Made by a program: the position numbers and the translations under genes. 64,000 nucleotides of DNA from Atherinomorus stipes (taxonomy: Eukaryota > Chordata > Actinopteri > Atheriniformes > Atherinidae): assembly GCA_023101725.1 (NCBI GenBank), contig JALJCO010001018.1:1-64000 (forward strand), in the 5' to 3' direction. Under the pieces are notes generated by a model. That model saw nothing but the letters and a program-made list of their open reading frames with translations, was not told the origin of the DNA and did no database searches. Shown here piece by piece: positions 10,775-22,744 of this stretch. The first letter of the stretch is position 1; each line of letters opens with the position of its first letter.

Positions 10775-10778
<4 letters not shown>

Positions 10779-11224
10779 TTTGTCTCGTCAGTCCACAGAG
10801 TATTTTCCTAAAAGTCTTGGGGATCATCAAGATGCTTTTGGCAAAACTGAGATGAGCCTTTATGTTTTTGCTTGGCAGTGGTTTTGGTCTTGGAACTCTG
10901 CCATGCAGGACCTTAAAAAGGTGGTTCATGCTGGAAAACCCTCCAGTGTGGCTGAATTACAACATTTCTGCAAAGATGAGTGGAACAAAATTCCTCCACA
11001 GCGCTGTAGAAGATTCATTGCCAGTTATCGCAAAAGCTTGATTGCAGTTGTTGCTGCTAAGGGTGGAACAACCAGTTATTAGGTTTAGGGGGCAATCACT
11101 TTTTCACACAGGGCCATGTAGGTTTGGATTTTTTTTCCCCCCTTACAAATAAAAATCTTCATTTAAAAACTGCATTTTGTGTTTACTTGTGTTATCTTTG
11201 TCTCAAATTTTAATTTGTTTGATG
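10775..11224. mobile_element. scrambled Tc1 element, segment 2 (between LINE and hAT)
   Basis: From 10775 to about 10904 the Tc1 sequence is in minus orientation, encoding the region around '[13 protein letters not shown]' up to the first catalytic Asp. At about 10905 it switches to plus orientation and runs through the C-terminus and 3' end. The element is therefore an inverted chimera formed before the LINE and hAT insertions. The last 8 bases (GTTTGATG, 11217-11224) are the hAT target duplication. Confidence 0.82.
10909..11082 (+). pseudogene. Tc1-like transposase C-terminus
   Basis: Plus strand gives 'DLKKVVHAGKPSSVAELQ', then 'FCKDEWNKIPPQRCRRF', then 'VVAAKGGTTSY' and a stop, the standard C-terminal tail of this Tc1 subfamily. 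The DNA-binding and catalytic parts are not attached in this orientation, so it is a fragment. About 55 codons remain open. Confidence 0.88.
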
Positions 11225-12591
11225 TAGGGCTGTCCCCGACGCGTAAATACGTTGATTTATATAAACGTACATCGACGCATCAGAAAAACGGCAACATAAA
11301 AAGTTGAATGCTCTTATTTCGAAGGGAAACCGGAAACAGCGTTGTCGCGGTTAGCAGAGCAGCCGGAAACAACAGAAGAGATGGCGACGTGCCGAGAGAG
11401 TGAAACTGAGCGCACAATTCAGAATCTGATAGAACAGCATCAACAAGTGCAAGTAAGCCACCACATCCACGGGCACTTACTTCAAAGGTGTGGGATTACT
11501 AACAACATGACATCGTACTCTGCAGCTCTGCAGAGTGAAAACATCATTTCACAGCAGCACGACTGCAATGAACGAGCACTGAAGCGTAAACTCCCAGAAG
11601 CGCTTTTGTTGCTCCTTAAGTAGTTTAATTTTCTTCTAAACATATCGTTCAAACATGAACACGGAACGTGTTTATGATGGTGTAGTTAGTCAGTCACCAT
11701 CACAAACTTCTTATACTTGTCAATCACCAGCGGCTTCGTCGCCAGGTTGAAAGTACCGCAACTCATGTTGACAACAAGCATCATTTACAGCTTCTTACCT
11801 CCGGATTCGGAGGAAGCGCCCATATCCGTATTTACTGTAGGGTATGAACGGAGCTTTACAGAGATTCTGCCTTTTACATCCTTATGTTTGCTTCCACGGT
11901 TGACATTATGCAAAAAGGACTGAACTAATGCTGCACGCCGTTATGTTGCTGCTCATGTGAACTTGCTGACATTGTGAGTGTGATCATAATAATGATTAGC
12001 AAAGACAAAAGAAACTGCAGATGCCCTTGACAGTTGATCTTTATTTCTAAAACAAACACTGAGATTCAAAAAGAGAAAAACATAACAGATAATTACTTTA
12101 TAAGTCAGATAATTATAAGTCACTACACTTATATCTAAGTTAGCTGCATATACAGTGACAGGGACTTTTTTTATATTATATTATGCTAATGTGCATTGTG
12201 TCTCTTTTATCAGGAAAAATAAGCAAATAAGTATGGAAGAATTTTCCCTAAAAGAAACACAGCACCACCATGCACCCCCAAGATGTCAGAAGAGCTGAGG
12301 GACAGCATCTTGAAAATGATAATAGCGACACCCATTGCAGTTGTGAAGGGAAAAGGCTTCTGTGGAGCTCAGCTGAATCTGCACAAGATTTTTAGTATTT
12401 ACACATTATTTAGTATTTAGCATGTTTGGTTTTGTTCAGGTTAAATTCATTGTCATATTAAGCAAAAAAAAAAAAAAAATCATTAGATTAATTAATTAAT
12501 TTTAAAAATTGAATCGTTTGATGCATTGATGCATCGAAAAAATAATCGAAATATGAATCAATTCTGAAGATAATCGTTTGGGACAGCCCTA
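11225..12591. mobile_element. hAT-type element inserted in Tc1
   Basis: TIRs begin TAGGGCTGTCCC and end GGGACAGCCCTA. A perfect 8-bp target duplication GTTTGATG lies at 11217-11224 and 12592-12599, and removing the element rejoins the Tc1 3' end. The 1367 bp interior shows no transposase motif, only chance ORFs and an AT-rich 3' subterminal region, so this is a non-autonomous hAT. Confidence 0.93.
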
Positions 12592-12660
12592 GTTTGATGA
12601 TCTGATACATTTAAGTGTGACAAACATTAAAAAATATAAATCAGGAAGGGGGCAAAGTTT
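12592..12660 (+). mobile_element. scrambled Tc1 element, segment 3 (3' end)
   Basis: Continues the Tc1 terminal sequence after the hAT insertion ('ATTTAAGTGTGACAAACAT', then 'AATCAGGAAGGGGGCAAA'). The final TIR bases are lost. Confidence 0.85.
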
Positions 12661-15600
12661 ACAGAACTTTGCTGCATCCCTGGCCAGTGCCTTTTTTTTA
12701 AAAGACTCTCCTCTCTCATCGACCTTTTCTATTGGCCTGCTGATCTCGCTCCATTTTGCCTCTGCAAAGGTGCAGGAGGAGGGGGGGAGCGTTTTCACAG
12801 ACAGCCTCACAGAAAGATGAGGGGGTGTTTCTTTCTGCCCAACATTGCTACATTGTGTAGGCTTCAGCGGGGTAGATGCCCTAATAAACCACATGACGGA
12901 TTGTTTATTTAAATATGAAGCGTGACCTGACCGTCTGCAATCGCCGAGCAGGCCAGTTCGGTGGGCAGGCCACTAGGAAACGTTCTGGTACTCCCGTTGG
13001 CCAGTCCGCCACTAGTGAAAGTTGCTTTTGCCTTCCAGGAGAAGAGGTCTGAATAATTCTTGCCGGAATGCAGTTCTGATGCGTTCCGGCTTACTTTCAC
13101 CTCTGGATAAGACAAGCCAACATCGACTGACTTTTACGAGCTGGAGGAGCTCAGAGAAGAGACAGGAAGTGAGGTAGATGCTGGATTATCTGTTGATATG
13201 GAGTGCCACAGTGAGAAAATCTGCCAGCTCAGTAGTATTGCTTTAAGGACTATCATATACCAGATGATTTTATATTACTCTCCTAGTATGTGAACCTTTG
13301 CGACTGAAAGATGATGGATTTTTCCTTTTCCACACAAATGTGAAGAAAAGCCATGTTTTTTTTTTCTAAGACTTGTCATAAAGATGTACTGTCAATGTTT
13401 TAAATAATTAATTTAGGGTTAATTCGTAGCGGTCTTCTCATTCTCTGTCATCCTCTCCATCAGTTTGTTTCTGTCGACCCACCTCTTCATCCCATGCTTT
13501 GCCATTTACTTCTTGTTTTTCCCTTTATTTCTTCATCTCTTTCCTCTGAGTCACCATTCACTCCCTGCTTCTTATTTTCCATCTTTTTTCTCAACTTCAT
13601 TCCCTTTATTTTCCATCAGAAAGCCGAGCCTACACTTGGCCGCAGTTGACAAAGTCTGAAAAAGTAAAGTAGATATAAAACCCCCTTTTATATTCCAGGA
13701 GCTTTAATCCAATAAAATTAAACCAATTTAATTAACAGTAAGTGATATTTAGATGCATAGCTCTAACCAAACCCTTTGGTTTCCATCCCTCCCCGACGGC
13801 TGTTTTAAGGAATTAGTGCTCAGCAGACCTTCACTAAAACCTTTTCCCTGGGACTGAACTGTAACTCAACATTCCCCGAGCATCGCTGATTAGAACGAAA
13901 CATAACCTTGTTTGTTTAACACGGTAGTTGAGCACCTGCAGCTCATTGATGTTAATTATGATCCAGACTTGTTTAACTACACAGGCTGCTCCTAATTACA
14001 TTCAGTGAACTGTGTACTGTACCAAAGTGCAGCTTTGCGGTGCTTCAGCATTTTCATTGTATTTTCTCTGTTTCACTTCTTAGAAGGAAATGATTTGCAC
14101 TTTGGGGGCAGCCGAGGAAAACGAGCTTTATACTAAGGGTGACAGCTGCATCGGCGAGTCCTGTTGTTCCCACCCTTGGATACTGGGTGTACACACAGGA
14201 AATAGCTTAACACTCCTTTATGGGAAAATAAGTCTCCCACATGTTTCTCAAGGGAGCTTTTCAGCTTGATCATTAAATACCAGCAAGGTGGAAAAGTCAT
14301 GTATGCACCCTTTTTTCAAAATCAGGACCACTTGTAACCACAAAGCCATCGCCAAGATTTCCCAAGCCGACCACTGAAGAGCAGTGGGTGACCTCATGAG
14401 CAGAAGCCTGTTGTCCCCGTCCAGCAACACCTCATGAACCGCTTTCCACATCCTGCTGATGTTGGCTGCTCCCGCTTCGTCAGCCAGGTCCTCTCCCAGC
14501 CCGCCTAGTCTGCTCCATTTCCGTCAGCAGTCTCAGGCAGATTACATGTCGGACGACAAGGAGCTGCTGTATCCACCGTTTCAGAGTCAAAGGTCAAAAA
14601 TGATGGATTATTTTTCTAACGTAGAAGGAAGAACTAGAGTTGCAATCACCTTTATGCATGTCAGGATGTATGGGGATGGAAAAGATGGGTTGGAATTCCT
14701 CTTGACTTCACTCAGGGTATAAAAAGACATCCAAACAGGTGGATGATGTGATGCTTGAGCTCATTTTTTCTTAACGTGATTTACCATTTTCTCATTTTTT
14801 GGTTCACAGTCCATTTGGACTGTTGCGTTAGTGCATAAGTGGACATGATTTGAATTTCCTCTCCAGAGTTTGCTTCATCTTCTTGCATCCGCTGACCTGG
14901 AAACAGCAGCAGCGTTGTTTCATATGTAATTCATCATCATGTCACATTGAGCACATGCTGTTTTCTTTATGAAAATAAGTCTTTGTCCGGTACTGGCAAG
15001 TATATATAGAGTCCTTCAGCTTTGACGGTCTATTGAAGATAAAACTGAGTAGTCATAGATACTGTGGCCCTCAGGAGTCCTGAGCAAGTTGCCATTGTGA
15101 CTGTAAATCACCAGCAGAGGAGAAATGTTATCTTTTTACTGTGAAGTCCACTATGAGTGTTTATAATTCCACCAAGCATGGTGAATTTATTCCATTATGT
15201 GGTCACGTTTTAGAAGTGTTTGTGTGCAGATGTGTGCACGCTTTTGAGGTTTGGGTTTATCAGCACTGCTGGCTGAGTTTCACTCAGTCTGGAGATAAAA
15301 TTTGGCTTCATATCCATCGTCTGACTGCAGCCTGCGAGCTGGTTGTCATTCACACACAGCAGCTCGAGGGGAGAAAAGGTAAGATTAATAACAAGTTATG
15401 CAGCTAAATGACAAGGAGCTGTGCATGCTGTAATGCATTTACACATGAGTGTTTTCTGGGTGTGTATTTCTGTGCAGTTTCAGTGGTCGCAAATTGTTGT
15501 TTAAGGAGACATGGCAGAGATTAGAGAGGAGAGAAAAAGCAGGGTTTTCAGGTATTTTTAGGGATTTGCGCTCGCGCTTTCGCCCAGCAATCCTCTCATT

Positions 15601-15880
15601 TGTCATTCACGGCTGCTCTCCAGGCCGATGAATGTCATTCTATTCTCAAAGCCTGTTCCACACTCATATAATCAAGGATAATTTCACCTTTCAAAAGTCC
15701 TTGTGCAGCTCTTGTTACTTGGACCACGGCTTTCTGAGTCACTGATTCGAGCTGACATGCTCTCATTGGGCACTCATCTGATCGTTCTCTTTTTTCTTTC
15801 CAAAAACATAGACAAATAAAACTTATTAGACTAATATGTGTATATGGTATACAATCACTGGCCACCTGGGCCATTTTTTA
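12661..15880. other. mostly unique sequence, no gene recognised
   Basis: No transposon ends, coding motifs or convincing exons. A pyrimidine-rich stretch lies at 13435-13620 and small A/T runs are scattered. A TAATTA-containing block near 13915-14030 has the look of unique conserved non-coding DNA, though I cannot test this. The longest open frames (14248-14451 minus, 14459-14722 plus) have no recognisable domain. Confidence 0.5.
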
Positions 15881-15884
15881 ACCA

Positions 15885-16985
15885 CCCGTGAAATACATTT
15901 TAACCGACCATTAACTTCAACAGTCCGGCTGTCTTGTTCAAAACTCTTAACTTTAACCATGTGTTACCTTACTTTCCTTTTGCAATACCAGAAGTAAACA
16001 AAATGTGGAATTGTGGGATACATTGGTGCTAACCAGTGATGCTAACCACACGGTTAAAGGTGCCATGACATCAAATTTCAATTTTCTGGGGTTTTGGGTG
16101 TATAATATGATCTGTTGTGCACTGATGAAGCCATGTGAATGTCCAGAGTGAGAATCAAAGTTCCTGTTTATGGTCTGTCAGCTTTGTCTCTCTGCTCAGA
16201 AACAGTTGAATCAGACAGCAGGCTATCATTCTACGTAGTTCTATCATTCTACGTAATTTAATTGCTCCAATAAGAGCACACTATCAAGTAAGCAGCGCGC
16301 CCCCCCCCCCTCTCTCTCTCCTAACGGTTTATGCACCATCCGCTCCCCCCTCCCCTCCCTGTCTGATTCAGCTTCCTGTATGGAGCTAGTAGTAACTTCT
16401 GTGCAGTCAGGTCTGGATTTTCAAACAAATGGATTTAAAAGAAAACTTCTGCAGCAACACTGAGGGAGGGGGCCACAACCTTGTCATTACCTGTAAGTTT
16501 ATTTATTTTCTAAATGCTGTCTTGTCTGATAAACGTAGCTCTCACTGTCTGAAGTGCCCATGTTGCTAGCAGTTAGCCTTTAGCAAACTCCGACCGCAGC
16601 TTGACCTAGATTCTCCAAATAAGGTCATAGCCAAATAAGGTGTAGCCAATCAAAATGAAGTCAACGTGGTCTCCGGGTAAAGCTCCATATCATCACTGGA
16701 CCCAACTGTATTACTGAGGAAGTGAGGTCTGGTGTTTCAAACAATACTCCGCTGTAAAAAATGCCGTTTTTTTCTTTGGAGTATTTACATATGCAGTAAT
16801 GCCAACAACATAAACTGGTTTTTAACTGCTATGTCATCACTCCTTTAACTTTACAGTGCTGTTAGCTGACGGAATGACTAACCTTGCTTTGAACAACCCA
16901 TATTTAGCAGTTGGTTAGCTAACGGCAGGTTAATGATTTAACCGACCGTTAGGGGTTAACCAGTGGTTAAAGTAACCGAGAACTG
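15885..16985. mobile_element. possible older hAT-like repeat around a TTAA element
   Basis: Similar 'TTAACCGACC' sequences occur near both sides (15900 and 16940), and the right end reads 'GGGCACTG'. A candidate 8-bp duplication (TACAATCA / TTCAATTA) matches at 6 of 8 positions. Too decayed to be sure. Confidence 0.3.
16058..16844. mobile_element. TTAA-target non-autonomous element
   Basis: Flanked by TTAA at 16054-16057 and 16845-16848. Imperfect TIRs: AGGTGCCATGACATCA against AGGAGTGATGACATAG (right end, reverse complement). TTAA duplication and AGG-type ends suggest Kolobok or piggyBac-like mobilisation. No coding region is recognised in the interior, which holds a C-run and CT microsatellite near 16300. 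Confidence 0.75.
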
Positions 16986-17019
16986 AACAACCGGGCACTG
17001 TTCAATTATTTGTTAACAC

Positions 17020-17259
17020 TGACATGTTATCAGCCAATCACATGGCAGCAATTTAATGCATTTAGTCATGTAGACATCTACAAGATGACAGAATGAGGAA
17101 GAACGGGGATTTAAGGGACTGAACGTGGCATGGTGTTTCAGAAACTGCTGATCGACTGGGATTTTCACACAAAAGCATCTCTAGGGTTTACAGAGAATGG
17201 TCTGAAGAGGAGAGTATCCAGTGAGCAGCAGTAGTCTAGATGAAAATATCTTGGGTTCT
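17020..17259 (+). mobile_element. Tc1-like element, 5' part
   Basis: Matches the N-terminal third of a common fish Tc1: 'TTTCAGAAACTGCTGATC' and 'CTCTAGGGTTTACAGAGAAT' encode helix-turn-helix residues. Frames are broken. The remainder of the same element resumes at about 18060, after a Harbinger-like insertion. Confidence 0.8.
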
Positions 17260-17262
17260 TTA

Positions 17263-18047
17263 CCCCCCGATTCCACATAATATGTGTGCGCTCCGTTCCG
17301 CTCCACTCTGAACTCCACAGCAAATACGTCGGCATATTAATGCCCGGCAGCGGTTCCACATAGTCCGCTGTGCTCCGCCCTGGCACCTGCGCTCTGCTCC
17401 GCTCCAGTCCGCCCAGACTAAAATACGGACCAACTCTATTTTCTGGTCTGCCCAAGTCCAACCAGACCAAGCTACACAATTCAGATCGTACCAAACAGGA
17501 AAGAGTGCAAGAACAGTTTACGGATTTTCAAACTAAATTATTGTAATCAGATCGTTTAGGCTACATCTGATACATTGTAGGCTCTTGATATTCACATTTC
17601 TTGTGATAGCTTACACCTATGTGTAAATGGTCTTATACTAATTAAAATGGATTTCCTAAATATGATTAAGGCATCCTTCAATAGCCTAAATACATTGTGT
17701 CGTGTATGTAATAAGGCTTAATAAACTATTACCAAACGGTAAAGCTGGCCTATTAGCATGTTGCGGCCCATATATGAAGACTATTGTTTCATACACGTCA
17801 TACATGTATACTTTATTTTGAATGGTGTAAATGACGTGACTACTTGTCGCACGGGGGCAAAACAGGTGCGGCAAGTGGTCACCTGTCGCATTGCCTCGAG
17901 CGCATGCTCTGCCGTGCCTCCTTCGGGTCCGTGGCTTGATGGAGCAGAGCAAGGCTCATGCAGTGGGGGTTGACGGTCGCAGACAGTCCGGAGCCGGTTT
18001 GGAGCAGAACTGAGCCAAGCGCACATACATTATGTGGAATCCAGGGG
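17263..18047. mobile_element. PIF/Harbinger-like element inserted in Tc1
   Basis: Ends are CCCCCCGATTCCACATAAT and, on the opposite strand, CCCCTGGATTCCACATAAT; both continue with a shared 'TGTGCGCT'. The 3-bp duplication TTA lies at 17260-17262 and 18048-18050. TWA target and C-rich ends fit PIF/Harbinger. The interior has repeated GCTCCG-like motifs at 17285-17420 and no transposase. It interrupts a Tc1 copy. Confidence 0.75.
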
Positions 18048-18059
18048 TTAGAAGAAAAC

Positions 18060-18403
18060 ATGGTAAAGTTTAACCACCACAGCCTACCTGAGTATTGTTG
18101 CTGACCATGTCCATCCCTTTATGACCACAGTGTAGCATCTTCTGATGCCACTTCCAGCAGGATAATGCACCATGTCACAAAGCTCCCATCATCTCCAACT
18201 GCTTTCTAGAATGTGACAATGAGTTCACTGCACTCCAACAGCCTCCACAGTCACCAGATCTCAATCCAACAGAGCAGCTTTGGGATATGATGGAACGGGA
18301 GATTCTCATCATGGATGTGCAGCAACTGTGTGATGCTGTCATGTGAATATGGAACAAGATCTCTGAGGAATGTTTCCAACACCTCAACTTACAAAAGCTC
18401 AAT
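18060..18403 (+). pseudogene. Tc1-like transposase pseudogene, C-terminal half
   Basis: Plus strand reads 'QQDNAPCHKAPIIS' (second catalytic Asp, about 18155), then 'PPQSPDLNPTEQLW' with the catalytic Glu near 18262, then 'MDVQQLCDAVM'. A stop TGA at 18344-18346 stands where other copies read TCA, and the first catalytic Asp region is missing. Related copies lie at 35640-36320 (minus), 39690-39985 and 50535-51490. Confidence 0.88.
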
Positions 18404-18560
18404 GACAGCTTGCATGTAAACAGTCCTCTTCATCACATTTAGACATCATCAGACCAAGACAACACTGGTGACATTTTTATGTTGAGGTATACCCACTTCT
18501 CTTGTTAGCTTTTGTTTCAATAAATCATTTCAGATGAAGGAATTGATTTCCATTTTATGA
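18404..18560 (+). repeat. fragment of the Tc1 subfamily seen at 875-1420
   Basis: 18418-18475 matches 878-930 with small gaps ('CAGTCCTCTTCATCA', 'CATCAGACCAAGAC'). The downstream 'TTTCAATAAATCATTT' is typical 3' flank of that transposon. Confidence 0.6.
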
Positions 18561-18644
18561 TTTTACTTGCATTCCCTACATTCATGGTGATATCAGTGCT
18601 GCATGAAGGTTGATTATCCCTGACCTTTTGTGAGTACAGTATAT

Positions 18645-19120
18645 ATTAGGGATACAGGTGTAATTAGAAGTTGGTGGATTGATCCTAACATCGATAATAT
18701 CGATATCAAAGGTGGTGTTGATGTTGAACGATACTCGTGTAAAAAGATTGCTACTAAAGCTTTTTTCCTCTCCTGCACAAACTGACTGTTGCGCAAGCTA
18801 ATTCATCAAAGTCTGCTCTCTGTCTGGAGTAGCGCTGCGCTGTCACACAGCACGGAGCAGCGCTCTCTCCCCCATCTCCTCTATTGTTGTTGCACCGTCA
18901 CATGACTCGAGAGGACCTCTTGCATGGCTCAGCCAAACGGCCATGCAGGTAGGCTCAGCCTGGCCCACGCACTCAGCCCTCTCCTCGAGTCGGCACATCA
19001 CACAACGGAGAGACACCAGAGTATTGAAATGAGGAAGAGAAGTGCTGTTTGGTTTTATTTTATTGCAGAAAGTGAAACTACAGCAAGCTGTATAGTTTGC
19101 AAAAGGGCTGTTAAGTAATT
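18645..19120 (+). pseudogene. hAT relic with partial BED zinc finger
   Basis: The left part carries a hAT-like terminal region with CGATA-rich inverted motifs ('ACATCGATAATATCGATAT' near 18690). A short reading frame at 19028-19116 gives 'MRKRSAVWFYFIAESETTAS' followed by 'CIVCKRAVK' and a stop: the aromatic N-terminus and first Cys pair of a BED-type finger, as in hAT transposases and their domesticated ZBED relatives. The His/Cys half and the catalytic domain are missing, so this is a truncated relic. No right TIR is found. Confidence 0.6.
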
Positions 19121-19880
19121 GTGTTTTCACTGTATTTAAGTCAAATGTTTCTGGAGCCAACTCAAAAATATAATTAAGACAATGAAATAACCTAGTACAT
19201 TTATTCCATTGAAAACTGTTATCTAAGATAAGATGACATAAGATAAAGCTTTGATTTTCCCAAAACTGGGAAATGTATAGAAGTAAAGCAACAGGCAAGT
19301 GCACACGGTGCAATCAAAATTACATAAGGATTGAAAGATATAAGACGTGGGCTAGAAAAAACATTACGAACAGAACAATTTAACTCTAAGGAATATTTAC
19401 ACAGCCATACAAGTATGAAAATGATAGACTCTAAACATAAAAGAGTTAAAAAAAAAAAAGATTAATGATTTTCTGAAATTGAAAAAAAAAAAAAAGATAC
19501 AGCTCAGACTTGATTGCATATACGTACCCTTTTGTGTTACATGTGAAATAAATACAGAATGATTACATACGGGTTAAAGACTTTCTATATTAGCCAATTC
19601 CCCAAAAGCTTAGTTTGGCAAAATTCTATCCTAGGTCTTTTGGATCTATGAAACTTAAATATGAAAAAGTATCAGTATTGGAATCAGAATCAGAAGCCGA
19701 AAATCTGTATGGGACCACATCACATGCTGATTTAACACCGTCACTTCTGTTAGAATCACATCACAAAATGAAACTAAAATATCAAACTCTAATTTCATTC
19801 TTCAGCTCAGTCCCTTGCATCGGTGTAGTTAGAAAAATCTGCAGAGACAGAGCAGATGTGGAAGGACAAAGTGGCAACCG
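19121..19880. other. unassigned sequence
   Basis: AT-rich, with two A-runs near 19449 and 19483. I see no coding motif or TIR. Confidence 0.5.
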
Positions 19881-19884
19881 GTTT

Positions 19885-20105
19885 TAGATCGGCTGACTCG
19901 GTAGATGTGGTTCAGAGGTGGTTGTTCTGTTACTGCAGGGCTGATGCTTTGATGTTGATCCTGAACTCACAAATGATGGCAGAGCAGCTGCTGTGTGGGT
20001 TTGTTCTGGATATGTGGGGGAAAAAGGTGCGTTGAGCTCTTTGTTGAGTTGTTCCACTTTAACTGGGTTGGCTGTCCTGCTGGGAGAGGCTGCTGACACC
20101 AGAGG
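19885..20105 (-). pseudogene. possible LINE ORF2 fragment (minus)
   Basis: Minus strand is open for about 70 codons and includes 'SRTANPVKVEQLNKELNAPF', resembling the linker upstream of the reverse transcriptase in Rex1/L2-like LINEs. No RT motif follows, so the call is weak. Confidence 0.3.
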
Positions 20106-20435
20106 TTCTGCAACAGCTTAGATGGGAGGTACCGTACCTGTCAATGTAATTTCCACATGAATGTCCGGATCAGATGTATGGAAGTGTGAATGGATAAAAC
20201 AGTGAAGTGGCACGATTAATGTACGGAAATTTAACCACGTGAGATTCTACTCTAGTTCAAGTTAAACAAAAGCTGCACTGAAGCCGCTATACCAGTTTTA
20301 TTTTATCTTTCAAGTACATGTTAGGAATGGCTATGGCTTGTGATGTATTAGTTATTTGTGATCATAAATGACATCTGACACCCTTGTGACCCATTTACTT
20401 ATGCATGAATGATATGTAATAAAGCAGTGTTTATG

Positions 20436-20557
20436 TCTTGGGAGAGGAGGTGGAAGTGGTGGAGAAAATCAAGTACCCTGATGTTCAACTAGACAACAAA
20501 CTAGACTGGAAATGCACCACAGAGGCAGTTTACAGGAACAGACATACAGTAGCAGAC
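20436..20557 (+). pseudogene. Rex1/L2-like LINE ORF2 fragment, left half
   Basis: Plus strand reads 'EVVEKIKYPDVQLDNKLDW' then 'TTEAVYRNR', the thumb region after the RT domain in CR1/L2/Rex-type LINEs. It is cut at 20557 by a hAT MITE and continues at 21724. Confidence 0.75.
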
Positions 20558-20565
20558 TGCTTTGC

Positions 20566-21715
<1,150 letters not shown>

Positions 21716-21723
21716 TGCTATGC

Positions 21724-21935
21724 AGTGTTCTGTTGGGACACCAGCATCAAAGCCAGACACTTCAACAAACTGAACAAACTGATTGAGAAACTGGTTCTGT
21801 GTTGCAGACTGGCTTAAAACCAGTGGAAATCATTGTACAGAGAACAATGCAGCAAAAGTTGTGTAACAAAATGGACAATCCTTCTAACCCTTTATGCAAC
21901 AGTAGGCATAGAGTGAGCAATAAGTGACCGATTTA
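21724..21935 (+). pseudogene. Rex1/L2-like LINE ORF2 fragment, right half
   Basis: Continues the fragment at 20436-20557: 'CWDTSIKARHFNKLNKLI', then 'NPSNPL' near 21880, matching the C-terminal region of fish CR1/L2/Rex-type ORF2. An in-frame stop near 21815 and indels show it is dead. Confidence 0.7.
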
Positions 21936-22024
21936 TGTGAACTGTCTCCATCATGTCACTTTTTGATTTGTCCAAAGTTTATATAAGGGGAGGTTGTTGG
22001 TTCCACATCTTTGTTTAATTTTCA

Positions 22025-22740
22025 CCAAGCGGCAAACTCCGGTGGCGAACTATGAGGCTACCAGGAAGAAATCATTTTTTGTAGTTCTCCCTTGATCCAC
22101 TAGGGGCTGGCTGCAAAACATAGCAAATCCCCATAGACTCCCATGTTAAAAAGGCCAACTTCACAGCAGAAATAAACATGTTTATAGCCTGGTTCAAAAA
22201 TTTTTTTTAGGTTTAATAGGTCAAGTTTACCTTCATGTCAACTGTGAGGGGGGTGAATTTTTATAACTCATCCGTTTAGATGTTAATCTTGAAATTACAT
22301 ACAGTATAATTAAGGGCGTGTCCTTTTGATTGACATGTGGCAGACCGGATGCTAGCTTGGCGACCGGTGATTCCTAGTTAGCTCCTTGTTTGCCCTCAGT
22401 AAGGTCTCAGCTTATAGCCTGTTGTCGCACAACGGCGGTTTTTAGTCAGCTAGTAGCAAGTCTAAGCGTGTTTCCCACTGCTTAAGGGGGTAATCTTCGT
22501 TAGCTGCTGTTAGTTTCGAGTTAGCTTGGTTAGCGTTTAGCCCAGAGTACGTCAGCTGTCAATCATTTGCTCGGAGTAGCCTTGCCTTTACCCATTTTAG
22601 TATTTTCTGGGAGTGACGACACGCGTGACACGGCAAGATGGCGACTGTGGGACACACCCAACTGGTTTCACTTTTAGCTCTTCAGAAACCAACACGTGAC
22701 GTAGCGGAAAGTTTGTCCCTCTCTATTAACAGTCTATGAT
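22025..22740 (+). repeat. ATGGCGAC repeat family, copy A
   Basis: Unclassified interspersed repeat of about 650-700 bp. Hallmarks: 'CAAGATGGCGAC' at 22636, 'GTGACGTAGCGGA' and 'TCTATTAACAGTCTATG' at the right end, and 'CATGTTAAAAAGGCCAACTT' at 22142. Copies B-F share the order: 41497-42087, 42143-42775, 49335-49985, 54305-54985 and part at 55760-55975. No coding capacity. The end 'CATAGACTGTTAATAG' may be a TIR, but no TSD is clear. Confidence 0.8.
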
Positions 22741-22744
22741 TTTC

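Noticed and set aside
11342..11923. Two ORFs of 93 and 68 codons inside the hAT element
   Set aside because: No hAT dimerisation, BED or RNase-H motif; consistent with chance frames in a non-autonomous element.
14248..14722. Open frames on both strands, possible exon
   Set aside because: No splice context or recognisable domain; cannot be separated from chance.
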